Shown here piece after piece: positions 5,233 to 7,343 of a DNA stretch of 7,343 bases. The notes beneath the pieces were generated by a model, which did not search any database, was not told where the DNA came from, and was given only the letters and a program-made list of their open reading frames with translations. Each line of letters opens with the position of its first letter. The stretch's first letter is position 1. Position numbers and translations under genes: made by a program. Location: contig WLLM01000034.1 in assembly GCA_009700715.1 (NCBI GenBank), forward strand, positions 1-7,343, in the 5' to 3' direction. The stretch is from Actinomycetota bacterium (lineage in GTDB: Bacteria > Actinomycetota > Actinomycetes > Nanopelagicales > Nanopelagicaceae).

Positions 5233-5544
5233 ATGAGCCCGCGACGTAACTATCCAAAAGGTCGCCGCCCCAAGAGCGAAGAGCGCGATATCGCGACTTC
5301 CAATCAAACAATTGAAGAACATGCTGATGGTGATTTCATTGTTCGCAAGATCACTGGATCTAGTTCAAATAAACCATATCGCTGCCCAGGTTGTGATCAA
5401 ATAATTCCAATGGCAACTCCACACACAGTTGCATGGATGGATGGCGATGAAGATGGTCGTCGCCACTGGCATAACGCATGCTGGGCGAAACGAAATAATC
5501 GCCGGCCTAATACAGAGCGCACACGCAATGCGCCGCGTTTTTAA
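5233..5544 (+). CDS. Small actinobacterial zinc-ribbon-like protein (often named 'ATP/GTP-binding protein')
   Basis: 103 residues. The start 'MSPRRN' followed by a basic, flexible N-terminus, then 'DFIVRKITGSSSNKPYRCPGCDQIIPMATPHTVAW' and 'RRHWHNACW', matches a small family widespread in actinobacteria. That family is commonly labelled 'ATP/GTP-binding protein', although I see no Walker motif here. C51 and C54 (CPGC) with H78/H80 and C83 (HWHNAC), plus H64, are arranged like a zinc-binding ribbon or HNH-like knuckle. Both termini are rich in Arg and Lys, which would suit nucleic-acid binding; that is inference. I chose ATG 5233 because it gives the family N-terminus; a GTG at 5215 adds only MRENES. 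It is divergent from the ABC operon and ends 10 bases from the convergent aldehyde dehydrogenase gene. Confidence 0.87.
   Translation: MSPRRNYPKGRRPKSEERDIATSNQTIEEHADGDFIVRKITGSSSNKPYRCPGCDQIIPMATPHTVAWMDGDEDGRRHWHNACWAKRNNRRPNTERTRNAPRF
5517..5542 (+). terminator. Weak candidate terminator at the 3' end of the zinc-ribbon gene
   Basis: GCGCA (5517-5521) pairs with TGCGC (5529-5533) around a seven-base loop. CGCG and then T5 (5538-5542) follow. It lies inside the last codons of the gene because only 10 bases separate it from the convergent neighbour. The stem is just five pairs and is not directly next to the T run, so support is limited. Confidence 0.28.
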
Positions 5545-5554
5545 AAGTTTATAA

Positions 5555-7021
5555 CTACCCCAAACGGCCATTCAGTAAACGGGTCAAGGTAACAATTAAT
5601 TTATCGTTGCCCATTGTGCGTTTAAAGCTGGTAAATGCGATTGGCAATTGGAAACGTGCGCGAACAACTGTGCGCGGATAAGTAAATTCGAGAATTCCTT
5701 CGGGGCCATGAATGCGTCCATAACCACTATCTTTCACACCACCAAATGGCACCGAAGCAATTGCAGCAAATGAAATTGTTGAATTAATCGCAACCATGCC
5801 GCAATGAAGTTGGCGGGCAATCTTCTTGCCTTGGCGCTTTGACCAGATTGATGAACCGAGTCCATATTTAGAGGCATTTGAAAGTGCGATCGCTTCATCC
5901 ATTGATTTAACGCGGTTGATTGCAATCGTTGGCCCGAAGGTTTCCTCCAGCATCGCCGTGGAATTTTCTGGGACATCGAGCAAGATAACGGGCTCAACGA
6001 ATGGCGCCTTAACTGAATCAGAACCACCAAGCGCGGTCTTTGCCCCCTTGGCGATCGCATCATCAATGTGTCCTTGGATAACGTTGATCTGTGAAGGCAT
6101 CGTTGCTGGTCCGTAATTTCCAACGCCAGGTGCACCCGGATGGATTTTGCGAGCAACCTTGATCGCCTCTTCAATAAATTTATCGGCAACCTTTTCATGA
6201 ACATAGACGCGCTCAGCGCCGATACATGTTTGGCCAGCATTCGACATCGATGACCAGATCGTGGCATCGGCTGCACGCTTGATATCGGCATCTTCGGCAA
6301 CGATAACGGGATCTTTGCCACCGCATTCGAGAACAACTGGCGTCATATTCGCTGCGCACGCCGCGGCAACTAACTTGGCGGTACGAGTCGATCCAGTGAA
6401 AGCCAATTTATTTACGCCGCTTTCACATAAATCTTTTCCAGTTGCGCCAAGGCCGGTAACGCAGGTGAAGATATCGGCAAACGGTGCAACTTCTGCAAAA
6501 GTTTTAGCCAAGATTGCGCCAACTCCTGGCGTGTATTCACTGGGCTTAAATACAACGGTATTTCCGGCAGCAAGTGCGTAAGAAATAGAACCCATCGGAG
6601 TAAAGATTGGGTAATTCCAAGGACCGATTACTCCGACTACTCCAACAGGAGAACGTTCAACAGTTGCAGACATATTGGCCATAAGCGCACCAGGAGAACG
6701 GTGTGAAGTGCGCATCGCATCTTCGGCATGACGAGCCGCCCAACCTAGGTGACCTACAGCAAGTGATGCTTCGAGTTTGGCATCGCTTACAGGCTTTCCA
6801 GTCTCGCGCGAAACTAGTTCGGTAATTTCATCAAGCCTTGAAATAAGTAGGTTGCTCCACTTAAGCAAAACTTTACGACGCCCCTTAAAACCTAGCGCCT
6901 GCCAACCTGCTGAAGCGGTGCGCGCGGCGGCCACTGCGTGAAAGACGGTTTCGCGATCTGCAATTGGATACTCGGCGATTACTTCACCAGTTACGGGATA
7001 GTGCGAGGTAAAAGTGGACAT
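5555..7021 (-). CDS. NAD(P)+-dependent aldehyde dehydrogenase, class-3-like
   Basis: Oxidises an aldehyde to its carboxylate; 488 residues, the normal family size, probably cytoplasmic. Signatures in order are 'GPWNYPIF' with oxyanion Asn136, 'KPSE' with cofactor-binding Lys159, 'FTGST' (208-212), 'LECGGKDP' with general base Glu232, 'NAGQTCIGAERV' with nucleophile Cys266, 'EETFGP' with Glu360, and 'PFGGVKDSGYGR' (425-436). All catalytic residues are intact. The family's usual 'LELGGK' is 'LECGGK' here, a variant seen in some subgroups. The C-terminal 35 residues (RFQLPIAFTSFKRTMG...) extend beyond the core, as in class 3 or fatty-aldehyde-like enzymes. The substrate is not predictable; a succinate-semialdehyde or fatty/aromatic aldehyde is possible. 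A TAGTCT box six bases before ATG 7021 suggests a leaderless mRNA. Confidence 0.95.
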   Translation of the reverse strand: MSTFTSHYPVTGEVIAEYPIADRETVFHAVAAARTASAGWQALGFKGRRKVLLKWSNLLISRLDEITELVSRETGKPVSDAKLEASLAVGHLGWAARHAEDAMRTSHRSPGALMANMSATVERSPVGVVGVIGPWNYPIFTPMGSISYALAAGNTVVFKPSEYTPGVGAILAKTFAEVAPFADIFTCVTGLGATGKDLCESGVNKLAFTGSTRTAKLVAAACAANMTPVVLECGGKDPVIVAEDADIKRAADATIWSSMSNAGQTCIGAERVYVHEKVADKFIEEAIKVARKIHPGAPGVGNYGPATMPSQINVIQGHIDDAIAKGAKTALGGSDSVKAPFVEPVILLDVPENSTAMLEETFGPTIAINRVKSMDEAIALSNASKYGLGSSIWSKRQGKKIARQLHCGMVAINSTISFAAIASVPFGGVKDSGYGRIHGPEGILEFTYPRTVVRARFQLPIAFTSFKRTMGNDKLIVTLTRLLNGRLG

Positions 7022-7027
7022 AGGGAA

Positions 7028-7033
7028 AGACTA
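7028..7033 (-). promoter_or_regulatory. -10 box of the aldehyde dehydrogenase gene, leaderless type
   Basis: On the minus strand TAGTCT is followed by six bases (TTCCCT) and then the ATG at 7021, placing the expected transcription start on the start codon. No convincing -35 or Shine-Dalgarno is visible. It overlaps the opposing hydrolase -10 box by two bases (7032-7033). Confidence 0.52.
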
Positions 7034-7037
7034 GACT
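7032..7037 (+). promoter_or_regulatory. -10 box of the alpha/beta hydrolase gene, leaderless type
   Basis: TAGACT is followed by seven bases and then the ATG at 7045. This is the same hexamer as at murA and fits a leaderless start. It shares two bases with the aldehyde dehydrogenase -10 box on the other strand, so both promoters can hardly be occupied at once. Confidence 0.5.
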
Positions 7038-7044
7038 CTCCCGC

Positions 7045-7343
7045 ATGTTGCAGCCAGTACGTCCGAGCACCGTTCTGCCTGCACAGCGCACCCCTTTCAC
7101 CGTTACGACCGCAGATGGCGAAGTATTAATTGGCGAATGCGCTGCGCCTCTTGATCGATTCACGGGAGCAATTCTCTGTTTACATCCACTGCCAACGGCC
7201 GGCGGCATGATGGATAGCCACGTTTATAAGAAGGCAGCAAACCGTTTACCTGCCATGGCTGGCATTCAAGTGATCCGCTTTAATACCCGCGGAACAACTA
7301 GTGAAGCTGGCACAAGTACTGGCATATTCGATAACGGAACTGC
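7045..7343 (+). CDS. Alpha/beta hydrolase, N-terminal fragment
   Basis: The first 99 codons of a gene that continues past the window. Translation begins MLQPVRPSTVLPAQRTPF and contains 'GAILCLHPLPTAGGMMDSHVYKKAANRLP', then 'GIQVIRFNTRGTTSEAGTSTGIFDNG'. The hydrophobic strand ending in 'LHPLPT' (the family's His-Gly-type oxyanion region), the 'GGMMDSHV' segment and the 'V-x-R-F-N-x-R-G' strand-turn are typical of a group of actinobacterial alpha/beta hydrolases of unknown substrate. The nucleophile elbow (G-x-S-x-G) and the rest of the catalytic triad would lie beyond the window, so activity cannot be judged. ATG 7045 is supported by the TAGACT box seven bases upstream and by the frame opening there. 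It is divergent from the aldehyde dehydrogenase gene across 23 bp. Confidence 0.82.
   Translation, partial: MLQPVRPSTVLPAQRTPFTVTTADGEVLIGECAAPLDRFTGAILCLHPLPTAGGMMDSHVYKKAANRLPAMAGIQVIRFNTRGTTSEAGTSTGIFDNGT

Noticed and set aside
5225..5236. Three-codon ATG AAT CCA TGA mini-frame whose stop overlaps the zinc-ribbon ATG
   Set aside because: An ATGA overlap can couple translation, but such a short frame arises easily by chance and nothing else supports it.
5186..5311. Longer N-terminus of the ABC ATPase starting at 5311
   Set aside because: The extra 42 residues are unlike any ABC ATPase start and would overlap the divergent zinc-ribbon gene; ATG 5185 gives the family N-terminus.
5734..6336. 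200-codon open frame on the minus strand
   Set aside because: It is an alternative frame inside the intact aldehyde dehydrogenase gene with low-complexity Arg/Ser/Leu content and no family resemblance.
7015..7020. TGGACA as a -35 box for the hydrolase promoter
   Set aside because: It matches TTGACA at five of six positions but is only 11 bases from the TAGACT box, too close for a standard spacer, and it lies in the aldehyde dehydrogenase start.

Overview
This window looks like chromosomal core sequence from a small-genome actinobacterium of moderate GC. The gene order and the sequence types (an Asp-type MurA, a PduO-type adenosyltransferase, the small 'MSPRRN...' zinc-ribbon protein) are actinobacterial. 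The modest GC, very short intergenic gaps and leaderless-type promoters suggest a streamlined lineage such as the freshwater acI/Nanopelagicales group. That placement is inference from pattern, not from a search.

Layout, left to right. The 3' end of atpD and a complete, unusually short atpC close an ATP synthase operon on the + strand (1-518). A 177-bp convergent spacer (519-695) is packed with nested and competing inverted repeats. murA on the minus strand (696-1970) carries Asp in place of the catalytic-loop Cys, which predicts intrinsic fosfomycin resistance. It is divergent, across only 28 bp, from a PduO-type ATP:cob(I)alamin adenosyltransferase on the + strand (1999-2571). Then comes a tightly overlapped four-gene minus-strand unit read from 5185 down to 2568: ABC-2 ATPase, ABC-2 permease, a secreted Lys/Ala/Pro-rich protein with a four-cysteine C-terminal part, and a small membrane-anchored protein. 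Divergent from it is a small conserved zinc-ribbon-like protein (5233-5544). A class-3-like aldehyde dehydrogenase follows on the minus strand (5555-7021). It is divergent, across 23 bp, from the start of an alpha/beta hydrolase that runs off the right end (7045-7343).

How expression appears to work. Four genes that begin transcription units (murA, the adenosyltransferase, the aldehyde dehydrogenase and the hydrolase) have a TAGNCT hexamer ending 6 or 7 bases before their ATG and no usable Shine-Dalgarno. This is the expected geometry of leaderless mRNAs. Genes inside operons (atpC, permease, secreted protein) instead have Shine-Dalgarno-like sequences, and the last two also overlap the preceding gene. 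Two divergent pairs therefore have -10 boxes back to back or overlapping.

No tRNA, rRNA, CRISPR array, insertion sequence or phage gene was seen. No gene-free stretch exceeds 300 bases. Most of the window is ordinary core genome. The most unusual items are the structured atpC/murA spacer, the compact leaderless divergent promoters, and the uncharacterised ABC/secreted/membrane operon.
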